A program made the translations under genes and the position numbers. Shown one piece after another: positions 30,905 to 41,618 of a stretch of DNA of 64,000 nt (positions are counted from its first letter, which is position 1; every line of letters starts with the position of its first letter). Source of the stretch: Dryococelus australis (taxonomy: Eukaryota > Arthropoda > Insecta > Phasmatodea > Phasmatidae); the NCBI GenBank assembly GCA_029891345.1, contig CM057009.1:233235178-233299177 (forward strand). The letters are read 5' to 3'. A model generated the notes under the pieces. The model saw only the letters and a list, made by a program, of their open reading frames with translations. It ran no database searches and had not been told where the DNA came from.

Positions 30905-31606
30905 TACAACATCAGAACCATATTTCTGATACTTTCTTTGATTTGTTTTTCTAAGATTATAACGAGTCTTTCGGGCTGTTTCTCGCTGTAATTCACAGCG
31001 AGAAATATCAGTCATCTTGGTTGGTTTAGGATTCTTTCTTCGATGGAGGGAGACATCTGTTGTTGGTATTTGTCTTGAAAGCTAACTTGGTGCTTGTTTT
31101 TGCTTCGCACGAGTGATGTTGGGTGCCAATTTGCTCTTTGTGCCTCTCTTTTGATGGACATCAGAAATTCTTTGAGGTCTCGACTGCTGGGACACGACTG
31201 TAGATCTGTGCCTTTGCGATCTTCGAACAGTTATGTTGCCAAAAAAAATATTATCCTCAAATATAATAATTACAATCACATTAGCAAAAGTAATTATAAT
31301 AATCAATCATAATTTCATAGATTCATTCAAAGAAGTTGTTGGTCCAAGGAAAGAATCGTTTGATGGTCCCAGGGCTGAATATGATAATGGGCCAGGGACT
31401 GAAGAGGTTGATGACTCATTATCTGTAGCCGAAGGCATCTCGTCCATTTCCTCCACATTCCCCATACCTGTTTCATCCTCCATTTGACTGGAACTCGAGG
31501 GAACAGTGGGTAAAAAATTCAGAAGACCGGTTATTGTTCCATATTGCTTATCTAAATCGCTCAAAAACCACTGTATTGCGTATCCAACAGATGCAAGTAC
31601 ACCCAT
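30905..31606 (-). pseudogene. viral membrane protein with basic C-terminal tail, two in-frame stops
   Basis: One minus-strand frame of 233 codons runs from ATG 31604-31606 to 30905, broken only by TGA near 31307 and TAG near 31082, with no frameshift. Order: MGVLAS (fits N-myristoylation), an amphipathic N-terminus, an acidic Ser/Glu-rich region (QMEDETGMGNVEEMDEM), a membrane span directly after the TGA (IIIITFANVIVIIIF), then about 110 residues extremely rich in Arg, Lys, Gln and Ser (VRRSQRHRST, RRKNPKPTKM, RKTRYNLRKTNQRK). Acid domain, single span and basic tail suggest a virion envelope protein whose tail contacts nucleic acid; that is inference. It is the rightmost viral-looking gene. 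Confidence 0.55.
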
Positions 31607-31790
31607 CGTCGCCGGACGGACCCATCACGACCCACTCGACAATTTTAGGCTTTTTACCAGATTGCGAATGAATGTTTACAAAAACAGCAACTCAATTAAA
31701 CGTTTTTTTTAAATTAAAACAAACAAAATATCCAACGTTTTTTAAAACTGAAACAAACAGCTACACTGTCTCACTAGCATCTGCAAATTA

Positions 31791-32024
31791 AATCAAACAG
31801 CAACTCAATTGAACACCAATTTAAACTTGAATCAAACAGCAACTCGGTTAAACATTAATTTTAATCAGAATCAAACAGCAAGTCAATTAAACAACAATTT
31901 TAGTTTTAATCAAACAGCAACTCAATTAAACATTGATTTAAACTTGAATCAAACAGCAACACAATTTAACATTAATTTAAACTTGAATCAAACAGTAACT
32001 CAATTAAATACTAATTTAAATTTG
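31791..32024. repeat. 39-bp minisatellite, six units
   Basis: Six consecutive 39-bp units start at 31791, 31830, 31869, 31908, 31947 and 31986, each beginning AATCAAACAG (last unit matches too). Degenerate partial units extend on both sides (about 31685-31790 and 32030-32130). Because 39 is divisible by three, the plus strand reads an open 13-residue repeat (NQTATQLNINLNL type), but there is no start signal or flanking gene, so I regard it as non-coding. Confidence 0.9.
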
Positions 32025-32189
32025 TAACAAACAACACGGCAATCACACTTTAAACTGAAACAAACAGCAACTCAATTAAACATTAATTTTATACTGCAAT
32101 GGCAACAGCAAGTCAATAAACTTTCTTAAAACTGCAACAGCAACTAAATCTTGCTAGTGCCTGCAAATCAAATAACAACTATGACAAAC

Positions 32190-33140
32190 AGATACCTGTC
32201 GAAATTGGGATAGGCTTCGCCGCCATCTCCTCTGCGCCAATTACGATGGTGAATGCCGGCGGCATGAATTAGCAAAACGTGCAATCGTTCTCTGTAACGA
32301 TGATTATTTTTCCAGACGTACTCTGCCAGGTAGCCGACCCAAGATTTTTTCCGTCGGCCAAAGCAGGGAATGCTGTATCACACAGAACACCAACTTCGCT
32401 CGATGTTTTGAGTGTGCACCCTCAGTGTCTCGTCCCTCTTCATCTTTAGCGCGTTTGGAGTGTTTACCATTCCGCTCTTTTCGCTACACACAAATTGCCG
32501 CCTGTGATTCACCTGTATGTGACAGTAGCCGTGAATGTCCAAGTTGCTGTAACCGCACCAACAGTCTGAGATTATCGTCGTGCCAGGAGCGATCCACTCG
32601 CGAATGATTTTGTTCAGGGTCGCTGCGTTCGTCTTTTCCATCGGCACCAGGAAGAATTTCGTCAGATCGTCCTGCTGCACTCCACAAAAAACCCACTGGC
32701 CGTGAACTTTGCGACATTTGAGGTTCTTGCGTTTGCCCAGCTTCGACTCGTCGATCTCGACCACTTTGCCCGGCCCGCCGATGGGTTTCCCGTATATCAA
32801 CACCCAGTCTATGCACACTTGGCGGCAGAAACTCGATTAGGCGACGACCGTCTTTCCCGAGCACAAAAGTTCGTTCACTATAGTCTGCTGTTGAGGGTAT
32901 TTGATCAGGCACCAGAGTAAACACAACTCGACTATCTTGCCCAGAGAAATGTTTGAATCGCCAACGAAAGTGCCTTGTCACGCCAACACTTTAAAGTTTC
33001 ATTTGGTACTGTCCTCCATTCGCCGTCGGCACCAGTAAAACAAGCCCCTGTTTTCCAACAATTTCGCTTTGCCTTCCCTGCATTTTTCGCACCGCATCGT
33101 CGATTTGAAAATGTCGTGCCCGATGAGAAACTTTTTTATG
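32190..33140 (-). pseudogene. Merlin-type (IS1016/ISXO2-like) DDE transposase, broken
   Basis: Merlin elements are cut-and-paste DNA transposons whose transposase has an ISXO2-like DDE domain. The main frame (32378-32818) has GGPGKVVEIDESKLGKRK with catalytic Asp at residue 23, TTIISDCWCGY with Asp 85, VNHRRQFV, and NIERSW with Glu 140: the full DDE triad. Upstream (about 32820-33140) an N-terminal part reads a zinc-ribbon-like MRCEKCREGK and GLFYWCRRR, separated by a frameshift near 33000 and a stop near 32850. Downstream the frame continues after one stop with WVGYLAEYVWKN to about 32190. So the gene is nearly complete but inactive. No terminal inverted repeats were established. It sits just past the last viral gene. 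Confidence 0.9.
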
Positions 33141-33319
33141 TCTGGCTAGGAATGAATAACTTGCCTGGCGTTCAACATTGTGATTTTAAATCCCGGTCAA
33201 ACCATCTTGCGAATCACGAGAGCAAATTTGAGGAAAAAAATTACTTGGATACGCTATACGGAACAATCGGTGCCGAATTTGGATACGCTAAACGGAACTT
33301 GCCAGCTAAATGGCACTAG

Positions 33320-34757
33320 ACTGCAAAGTAAATAATTGGGATGGATACTTTATAGTACACACTGAAAGTTTATATGGTTTTTCCATTACGATATGCAATA
33401 CGGAACAATTACCAAAAAAATATCTAGTCCCACAATTTTATTTTAAGGAACAGTGAAATATGTTAAAATTATTATTTTTTTTAAAGGTTAAAATGAATAT
33501 GTCTCTAAACACAGATTACAATAGATTAAAATTGGTTGTCTCTAGAGAAAATAGTTTTGTTGAAAGAAAGTTCGTAATATTAAAACTGGCCCAGTTGAAG
33601 TAAAAAATGTTAATACCGACTTAATAACTGGTAGAAAATGAAGTGTGTCCACGAGTGTCGATGGAACGAGAGAAAATTGCCACATGCATCTTGACTGGTG
33701 GCCAGTAGAATACAGTCCTCAGGAAGGAATGGGAAGATCACAACATCTTGTAACAACTTGTAGAATGGAATGGAAAACCAGGAGACGCACGGAACTTGTG
33801 CAATTGAAAGCACATGCAGACATAAAACCTTTACTATAACAAAATTAATGAAAACGAAATAGTAATTAATAATTATAAATGGGAGCATGAGACAGGGCGA
33901 AAATCAATTAAAACAGTACTCACCAGACGAGGGTAGAATAATTTCTCATCACATGTTGTGTTACAGTAGAATAACCAAAAGAAAGAAGAAAATGCATAAA
34001 TATAATTTAAACAGGAAATAATAACTACATATTTGTGGCCCCTATTCTACACGATCGTGAGTGCATAGAAGACTTAAAAGGGGTTCTAAGACCCCGAGAA
34101 CACCACAGTTATCACATGTCAATAATGCATCATGACGACAACAGGCCACGTACAAAAGTGTTGGGGAAACGCCACGTGAATGGACAGAGCAAAGAAGATG
34201 GCTAGTACCGGGGTTGCCACTAAATGGCATAGGTTTTACAATGGAGGTAGAGCGCTTCGTCGATGTTCGAGAGCACGTGAAAACACTGTGTTTTTTATAC
34301 GGAATCACGAGGTGATTGTGTGATTACAGAAAGAAACCGTTGAAGGAGCTACAACAAAAAAAGCAAGTGGAAGGGACCTATGGATCGCGAATCCTACGGA
34401 ATGTGCTATATTTCACAGCACGTCCAGTGAAAAAGGAAAACAAAGCATGAAATATGGTCCTGAATGGCGCTACTGAGATTGAAAACGAAGCTTTGAAAGT
34501 GCGACTTGAACAGTATAGAATCAAAACTTACGGGAAAGAGCTTTAAATGTTAAAATATTAATAAACTCATATGAAGTAGTTTGAGATAAGATAATTAATC
34601 GATTTATATCGCCAGATAAACAAATGTTAAAAATATATAATAGAGCACTGAGTTCACATCAAAATACATATCCTGAGTTAAATTAAATGCCACAATCCAA
34701 GTGTTTTACAAAATTATTTCATTCCGCAGACACCTCGTACATTATGGAATTATGTAC
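33320..34757. other. no gene recognised
   Basis: Short frames only, none with recognisable protein character. Two copies of a GGATACGCTA(A/T)ACGGAAC block lie just left of this (33246-33300). The base composition is less AT-rich than the viral half, consistent with host DNA. Confidence 0.5.
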
Positions 34758-34761
34758 ATAC
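34758..34761. repeat. target site duplication ATAC, left
   Basis: ATAC directly before the 5' LTR; the identical four bases follow the 3' LTR at 43221-43224. A 4-bp duplication is typical of retroviral-type integration. Confidence 0.75.
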
Positions 34762-37700
34762 TGACATCTGCCACACGTTCTCTTCCATATCATCCGTCCA
34801 GCACCACCAGCAGATTCACCCACCGCCTGCATGAGGACAGTGCAATGTACCAGGAGCATTCCGTATGTGTGGGTGTGTGGTGTAGTGCGCCGGTGTTTGC
34901 AGTGTATTTATTTTGTATATTTTATATGGCCTTTTCATTTATAGTTATTTACTGATCATTACATGGGCAACACAGTGTCCATCATCCAGTGTTTTGTGTA
35001 GCAGGTTTGTTTAGTTATAATCTATTACATGTTCATAATTTATGTCATATTTATATTCTTATGAGCATCATTTACATGATGCCATGTGACATTGAAAGTG
35101 TATAAAAATTAGTTGTGTGGTTTTATATTTAATTTTTACATTATATATTTAAATCCAATTTTAATGCTCAACATAAAAATAAATGATTACATACAGTATG
35201 ACACCTAGCGGGGTATCTGCACTGTTAAACCCAAGTGTGGGTATGCCGATTTTCTGCTATCAGGGAGGTTACAGGGTCTCGAAAATAAGTTATTATATCC
35301 GGTAGATGCCAAATAACCAATCGATAGGGTAATACGCTCAGGTTAACACGAGACTCTTGAGGTGGGCCGTGGTCGAAAAGCCCAGGCAAAATGACTGCAG
35401 TGTTCCCCTGATGTCTGGTTAAGATTATTGTTACATGAATTGTTGTAGACTGATATTAAATTACAAAAATACATTCGAGCTGGGCTATTGATGCTTCCCA
35501 ACATGCCAAATATATACTTCAATAAACTTTCATAAGTTATACCAAAATGTGTAGCTTGGCTATTGTGGCATCCCAAAATGCCTTTGTTACACTGCAAAAG
35601 CTTACAACATAAGTCACACAAATTATTCCAAAAAATAATGTGATCGCACATGTGTGCAGGTATCTGAAGAAAATAAATTGTACGCAACAAAATACTTTGT
35701 ATAAATGTCTGATCATTCAATATTGCCAATGAGATTTTACAGGATTAAAATTGATGGACATGTGGTTTGAATCATCACATTGGTTTGAAGCTGCAAAATA
35801 CTGTATGCACCATAAAAGAAAGTATTAAAGTATCATGCTGGAGGGGCAGCTAATCTGCTCCAGTTTGGGAGGCATACTCGGAGCTGCACGAGAATTCATG
35901 AAAACATTCCAGATAAATTTAAAGTATATTGTAATTACTGACCATCACAAAGAAATGCTTCATCTCCGAGCCCCGAGGTATGATACCTGCCCTTACGCCC
36001 AACAAACCAAGACTAAAGAGGTAACATGGCATTGATGATGCCTTGGCATAGATGTCATACCATAAGAGAAATACCCTTGCAAAAAATATTTACAAGAAAG
36101 ATATGCAACACAAAAATAGGACGAAACATGCATCAGACTTCACTGCAAATTTTTCCCTGTTAAATACTAAACATATAACATTTAAAGGAATGCACTGTTG
36201 AATTTTGTAGGGAATATTATTTTCATTCAAAATGTATTTTATTTCCTGAAAAGAAAGAAAGAAGCTACATAATATGATTATATAATAAGAAAGAAACACA
36301 TTGTATTAATTAGCACCATTACAATAGAGTATTTATGTTATTAAAAATATCTCCAGAAAATTTATGATGCATGGTTTGAAGAGTCCGCATCAGAGTGTGC
36401 CCACCAATTCAGAAAAGTAAGCAATTAAATAGTTCACCGTTTCAGAAAGGCTCACTGTGTGCCTGGTAACTCTTTAATCATGTGTAAGATACTATAAACA
36501 CTTTCGTAAAATATAAGCAGATTTATAAAATCTGGGTGTCCACGTGGTTCCTATTTTGCACTATGATAGCTACATGATTTCATTGGGATTTCACTATATC
36601 CATTTACAGTTTGTTATTTTATTAAAAGTATAAATTTATGGTATGCAGTATTGAGTAAAACACTGTGAAAAACCAATTATGCCTTGTAGCATTAAAAGTT
36701 ACTACACTAAAACACATGCTCTTCAATGTAGCTGTTGGCCTTCAGTAGAGTGCGGCGCAGCTAGTGCTCTGCAACAAGTAGTACACGTCGTTCCGACTAG
36801 ATAGTGTGCTGGTAGACAAGGACTCATTGCAAGCCATGAAAGGCGCAAAGTGCTTCTATTCAAATAAAACACAGCTTGCATTGAAAATTAAATATATTTT
36901 TACATAAAAGTGCTTTCTTGCATGTGCCCTTTTTAATGTAAAATATATTTTATTCACATATAGATAGTCTTTGTCTTGTGTTTTTGTCCCTTTTTTTAAG
37001 GTAATTTGGTTACGTGAGCCACCGGCTGGTTGCCATAATGCACCAACCAAATGGCAGAGTAACCTCACTTCCCATACATCATTCATAAGCCAGTGTATCA
37101 GTGAGTGTATGTGTATAGTAGATTATGCACCCAGTAAAAAGAAACACCTGGTATAAATAAGTTCATCAAAACATGCAGTCTGGGCCATGTCAGCCATGTC
37201 AGCCCGAAGAAGGTCCTGATTTTAGGTTAAATTTAATGTTTACATGACAAGTCATACATATATTTTTATATTTTATATTTTCAGTGCATATGATTTTTGC
37301 AATAATGATGGATATGAGATTGTGTTCTCTCGTCCCATCAGTGTTGCACACAAACATTCCATTTCATTCGTCATCATAATTTTATTTTAACTAATATTTT
37401 TTTAATGTGCATGCTGCCACTCAGCTATCTCCGCACCAACCCACCATCAGTAGCATCTGAGTATCCTAGTGAGATGGACTTCTGAGCATGGCCTCTCCGG
37501 TTATCATCATTGTTTAACCATGTAACTGCCATAGACTTTTTTAATTAGCATACCAGAATCTTTTTCGTTTAATTTTCACCACAGGTAGTGCCATCCCACT
37601 ATCCAGTCCAACTTTTATATGGCTGGGATGTAACATACCTGTATTTCGTGAAGGACTCGTGCCATTTTTGCCGCATAACTGCTCTCCCACTGAATGGAGA

Positions 37701-38117
37701 TTTGTGTGTCAGAGCCTCCTCAGTGGAAGTTAAAGAATAAAATAGTGTGTTTTGGACCGATACAACATTCACATTTATTTCTAGGATACTTCCCGACCAC
37801 ATAACCTGCTTTCAACAAATTAACCTTAAATGTATACATTGTCAAGGTGGCCCAGAACAGCTTTTACAGCAGTGAGATAAGTGCATTGAAGAGAGTTTTC
37901 ATCTTCAATTAGCCTTGGTCTATTCTATTTTAGCTCTACATTATCTGGAACAACTTCAAGAAACAGATTAATATTGCGAGCAGGGCCTGTCGACAATGCG
38001 AACCCAATCATCATCTTGTACTCTGCACAATGGCAACCGACATGGTAAACCAACACATTCGATGACCCTGTCCACATAATATAAATTCCCAATGGTCCAG
38101 CAAACTTAGTACCATCA
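34762..38117 (+). mobile_element. 5' LTR of LTR retrotransposon, split by nested insertion
   Basis: Begins TGACATCTGCCACACG and ends ACCATCA, matching the 3' LTR (TGAAGTGTGCCACGCG to ACCATCA). Without the nested element (35200-36868) it is about 1.69 kb, close to the 1.60 kb of the 3' LTR. Shared blocks include the AGCAGATTCACCCACC area near the start, a segment around 35040-35190 and most of 36869-38117. Divergence by eye is appreciable, so the insertion is old. Confidence 0.85.
35200..36868 (-). mobile_element. nested 1.67-kb element A, copy 1
   Basis: This stretch interrupts the 5' LTR: the 3' LTR is continuous at the equivalent place (around 42050-42090). Its reverse complement matches 44605-46170 along nearly its whole length (for example CCTCTTTAGTCTTGGTTTG, at 45367-45385 there and reverse-complemented near 36010-36030 here) and matches 47290-47875 in part. 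One end reads GCTAGGTGTCA on the minus strand. No coding capacity was found. It may be a solo LTR of another family or a non-autonomous DNA element; terminal structure is unclear. Confidence 0.7.
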
Positions 38118-38119
38118 AG

Positions 38120-38137
38120 TGGTGCCCTTCCATGTGG
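38120..38137 (+). promoter_or_regulatory. candidate tRNA primer binding site
   Basis: TGGTGCCCTTCCATGTGG starts two bases after the 5' LTR end. A TGG start (complement of tRNA 3' CCA) immediately after the LTR is the position and form of a retrotransposon PBS. Which tRNA cannot be stated. Confidence 0.6.
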
Positions 38138-39123
38138 CTTTCCACACAAACCACACACACTGACATTTTATCATACTATCATCATATTCATTTTCCAGAA
38201 TGCCACATTGACTACCATCAAGTGGCACCCTTCCGTGAGGCTTCAAACGCCCACAAACCATGCCACAATTTTCCTGGCAATCTCATAATTTCTGCCTAGC
38301 ATCATTTTCCTTTCCAGGACCTCACATTTACTATCATCAAGTACTGTGCTTCAATGTAATTTTCTATACCCGCCAAGCATCCTAACACCTTTTCCCGCAC
38401 CTTCTCGCCATTGTTTCAAATTCCAACCTACTTGCATTGGGGGAAGCACACAAGTCAATTGCAGTCTCATGCATCATTTGCAAAGCTACCACTCCTGATA
38501 ATCCAGTGTTCCATGTATTTTATAATTGTGTGAAACCTTTGGAGTGTTCCATGTAATTATTTACAGTGCTTTCCATGTTTCATGCTATCATGACCACTTG
38601 TGACCACATGCTTCATGGCATAAGGACCAATTTAACCCATGGGTACACACCCTTTTTGCTACTGTCAAAACATTTTCCATGAAAATTTCAATGTTCCACG
38701 GCTTTTTCCTGACAACTATGAGCCAGGAAAAACCAGAAGGTCAACATTGGAAGATAGGTGCCAAAATCACAATTTTTCTACCAACGAAAGAATAACCTGC
38801 CATCTTGGGCAGGAGCATCACCACAGCCCGTGATGTAAGCCTCCACTACCATCTTGGGATAGTCAATTGCCAAGGAAAGTGCACCAACTGCCATCCCCCT
38901 CCACCTACATCATGCCACTCAGGCAGGAACCACCCCTCCAATGTCGTGATGCATGTGTGACAGCTGCATGCAGCAAGGCCACGTAGCCCGGCGAAGAAAA
39001 ACAAGATTACCAAGCCTCACATTTGCGCCAGTATTCACTTCCATGCCAAAGACAACATTACAAATGTTACTTCAGTTCGACCTACAAGCTCCATGATGCC
39101 AACAGTGCAGTCAACTGAAAAGT

Positions 39124-39444
39124 GTGGGTAATATTGCCAGTGACATTCCCACCTGTAATTGTTCATCAGTGCCCACCTCATCTGTTCCAGCATTGCTACA
39201 ATTTGCCCTGCACAATCAGTGCCCAAAGGACACATGTCAAGGGTCTGGGACCAGCATCATCTCCTGCCAAAAGTGTTCATGCTGGTATCGTGAGGAATGT
39301 GCAATCGCAGATGAGTGGAAGGCACCAGATCACCTCAAAAAATGCATGCTATGCAGTCAATGTAACTATGGAGAAACCTGCACTACCCGCAGCGATTCTT
39401 TTCACACCCACATTCGTCTTCACCTCCACCCCGCTGCCAAGTGA
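39124..39444 (+). pseudogene. retrotransposon ORF remnant with PHD/zinc-finger-like Cys pattern
   Basis: Open frame of 106 codons with CPKDTC, then ISCQKCSCWYREECA, then W and KKCMLCSQC: spacing like a PHD finger (C-x4-C, C-x2-C, aromatic WY, Arg at the usual His, C, then C-x2-C). A second Cys/His cluster lies in the same frame at about 39900-39990 (PCRNCPVKMYHWHKGCHN). A chance pattern in C-rich DNA is possible, but two clusters in one frame favour a decayed gag-like or accessory protein. No homology to a specific family. Confidence 0.35.
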
Positions 39445-41599
39445 GTGTGAAGTAAGTATGTACAATCACCAGGTAAATTGGCACAGGAAAAGTCCCAGTG
39501 TCACACCAAGTGAAAACCAACAGACTCATTTATTCACATGTTCAGATAGTTAGCCGCAACAGCATTCTGGCAAATCAGATAAATTAGCATTAACCACACT
39601 GCATCTAATACAATCAACAGTACTCCAATGATCAAAGCAGAATGAACAGAGCACAGTACCAGCAACATCATGTGTTGTGACAGTCACAGAGTTTCCTTCC
39701 AATGCTGAGAACAAGCTATCCAGATGCAATACCCAGCAACTCTCCACCATGCTCACTTCGGCATTTGTAAACTACGTGCCACTTGGCCAGCCAGAAAAAT
39801 CTATACCTCCCACAGTGGACGTGCCACATCGGGGTACGATTCAGACAACAGCGGGCCAACTTCAGCAGCATTCCAGAGTACTGCAGCGAACTTTGGGACG
39901 CCGATACAAATGTCATATCCACCCCATCCCTGCAGAAACTGCCCAGTAAAAATGTATCACTGGCACAAGGGATGCCATAATGGGCCAAGAGAAATTTGCC
40001 AGACCGTCAATAACACAGTGGCACCATGCAAAGAACTGAGTGACTGTGAACATATGTAACAACTTCCCATGCAAAGTCATAAAGTCGACATCAACAAAGT
40101 CCTCATTTATGAAAACATTTTCATCACCCCACCACCCACCACATGTGTAACTACAACTTTCAGCTTTGTGTTCACTCTGTGTGTGGACAGCAGCAGCCCG
40201 GTAAAGCCGGTACACAGTTATGTGCGAACCCTACGCAATGTGCGCAGTAGCTGCCATGCTGGTGGATGCATAAACATACATTGCCCAGCAATAGGCCACG
40301 ATCATGCCGGCAGTTGAGCATGTTAGTTCGCCAAATTGCAACTGAACATTGTGAATCTAGTGCATCATTTCATGCTGCCCATACGAACATGTCTAGGTAT
40401 ACAAATTGAGCACGAGCTCAGGCTACCAAGTTCAAACAACAGGATATAAACATTGTGACATGACCACCAAAAAATACATTTCGCATTCTCGGTTTCTCAA
40501 AATCCATTGCACATTACGCACACCTGTTATCCTGGAGTTGACAGTGCATGCACCATTAGCCATGTGTGTGTTTATGGTCAGCTCAACTCGCCGATCGGTC
40601 ATGGAGCAGGACAGGGACTGCGAGTCATCCTTCTTTCTCCCTTCCTCTTGCAGCTGCATGTCAATAAGATTTCTCACACGATGTGATGGGCAGCGAAACT
40701 CCACACCTGCCTTCACCCCTCATTGTGCATCACACCGAATCTAACTACATAGTCTGCAGGGTTCACCGCATCACCCAAGTAAGTAACAGCAGTTCCATCA
40801 TCACCTCACCGCAGCATCCATTAACATCATGATAGCACTGTGCCATGCGTATCTCCAGGTGGGATGCCCGGCACCACGTGTCTACAGGGTTTAAGTTAGT
40901 AAAGCCACAACAGCCAGCCTGCGAGTCGCCATCAACCATCATTCATTCAGAATCGCAACACGGACAACAACCAACCCAACAGCAGGAAGGTAATCTAAGC
41001 ACACCAACAGGAAAATTATCCAACACACCCGCATCCACAGGGAATTTAACTGACAATGTGGCCGCTGCAGACTTCAGGCCGCCCAACATCTTTGCTTTTT
41101 CATCAGCTGCAAACATAGATGTCACCGACAGCGCAGTAGACAGGCCATCTGAGGCTAACCATAATCGCCAGTGATGACCACACCTACCAGCTTCGTGATG
41201 CCACCTGGATGCTCAGCTTCCCCAGCACCATCATTGGGTCCATTGGCGTTTGGGTCAGCCCCATCTGATCAGCAAGACCATTCAGACCTACGCTGCAAGC
41301 GATGCCAGCCATCGCCCACCCAGCACATGCAGCAGCAGTGACGAGTCGGCGACTGGAGATCAGTCTCCCCCCCAACCGAATAACAAATGGGCTCGCACAG
41401 TATGACATGCTACATGCATGCCATGCAGATGCACACCGTCCAAAGCAGCCAATATGATGCTGCCATCATCGAGGGAGCAACAACCACACCAGCCATCAAG
41501 GATAGTCCGCCACTACAATTTGTGGAAACGTGGTGACCTTCGCCCACCGGCCGCATGCTATAGCTAAAGAAGTGGTGTCGCACAAGTGATTAGTCTCCA

Positions 41600-41616
41600 G
41601 AAAAGGGGGGGGGGGA
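41600..41616 (+). promoter_or_regulatory. polypurine tract
   Basis: A purine-only run (four A then eleven G) ending two bases before the 3' LTR start at 41619. This is the plus-strand primer site expected at this position. Confidence 0.75.
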
Positions 41617-41618
41617 TT

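Larger units (their letters stand above)
38118..41618 (+). mobile_element. internal region of LTR retrotransposon without pol
   Basis: About 3.5 kb between the LTRs. No reverse transcriptase, integrase or protease motif was found in any frame. The plus strand is C-rich and has broken frames rich in Cys, His, Pro and Thr. This size and content suggest a non-autonomous element mobilised by another retrotransposon, or one whose pol was deleted. The first 250 bases contain three copies of a CATCAAGT-type block like the LTR end plus PBS (38111, 38218, 38334). Confidence 0.65.

Noticed and set aside
1-31606. Frame breaks interpreted as introns of expressed host genes
   Set aside because: Breaks are at single stops or small shifts with overlapping frames and without paired GT...AG sites or polypyrimidine tracts; decay fits better. 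Assembly indels remain possible.
32484-32981. 165-codon minus-strand frame, longest at this place
   Set aside because: Overlaps the Merlin transposase in another frame; the DDE motifs are in the 32378-32818 frame, so this is a shadow.
32975-33319. 114-codon plus-strand frame
   Set aside because: Antisense of the Merlin N-terminal zinc-ribbon-like region; no independent support.
37925-38158. Cys-rich minus-strand frame in the 5' LTR, with a counterpart at 42992-43180
   Set aside because: Both lie at the end of the LTR pair and reflect repeat homology, not a gene.
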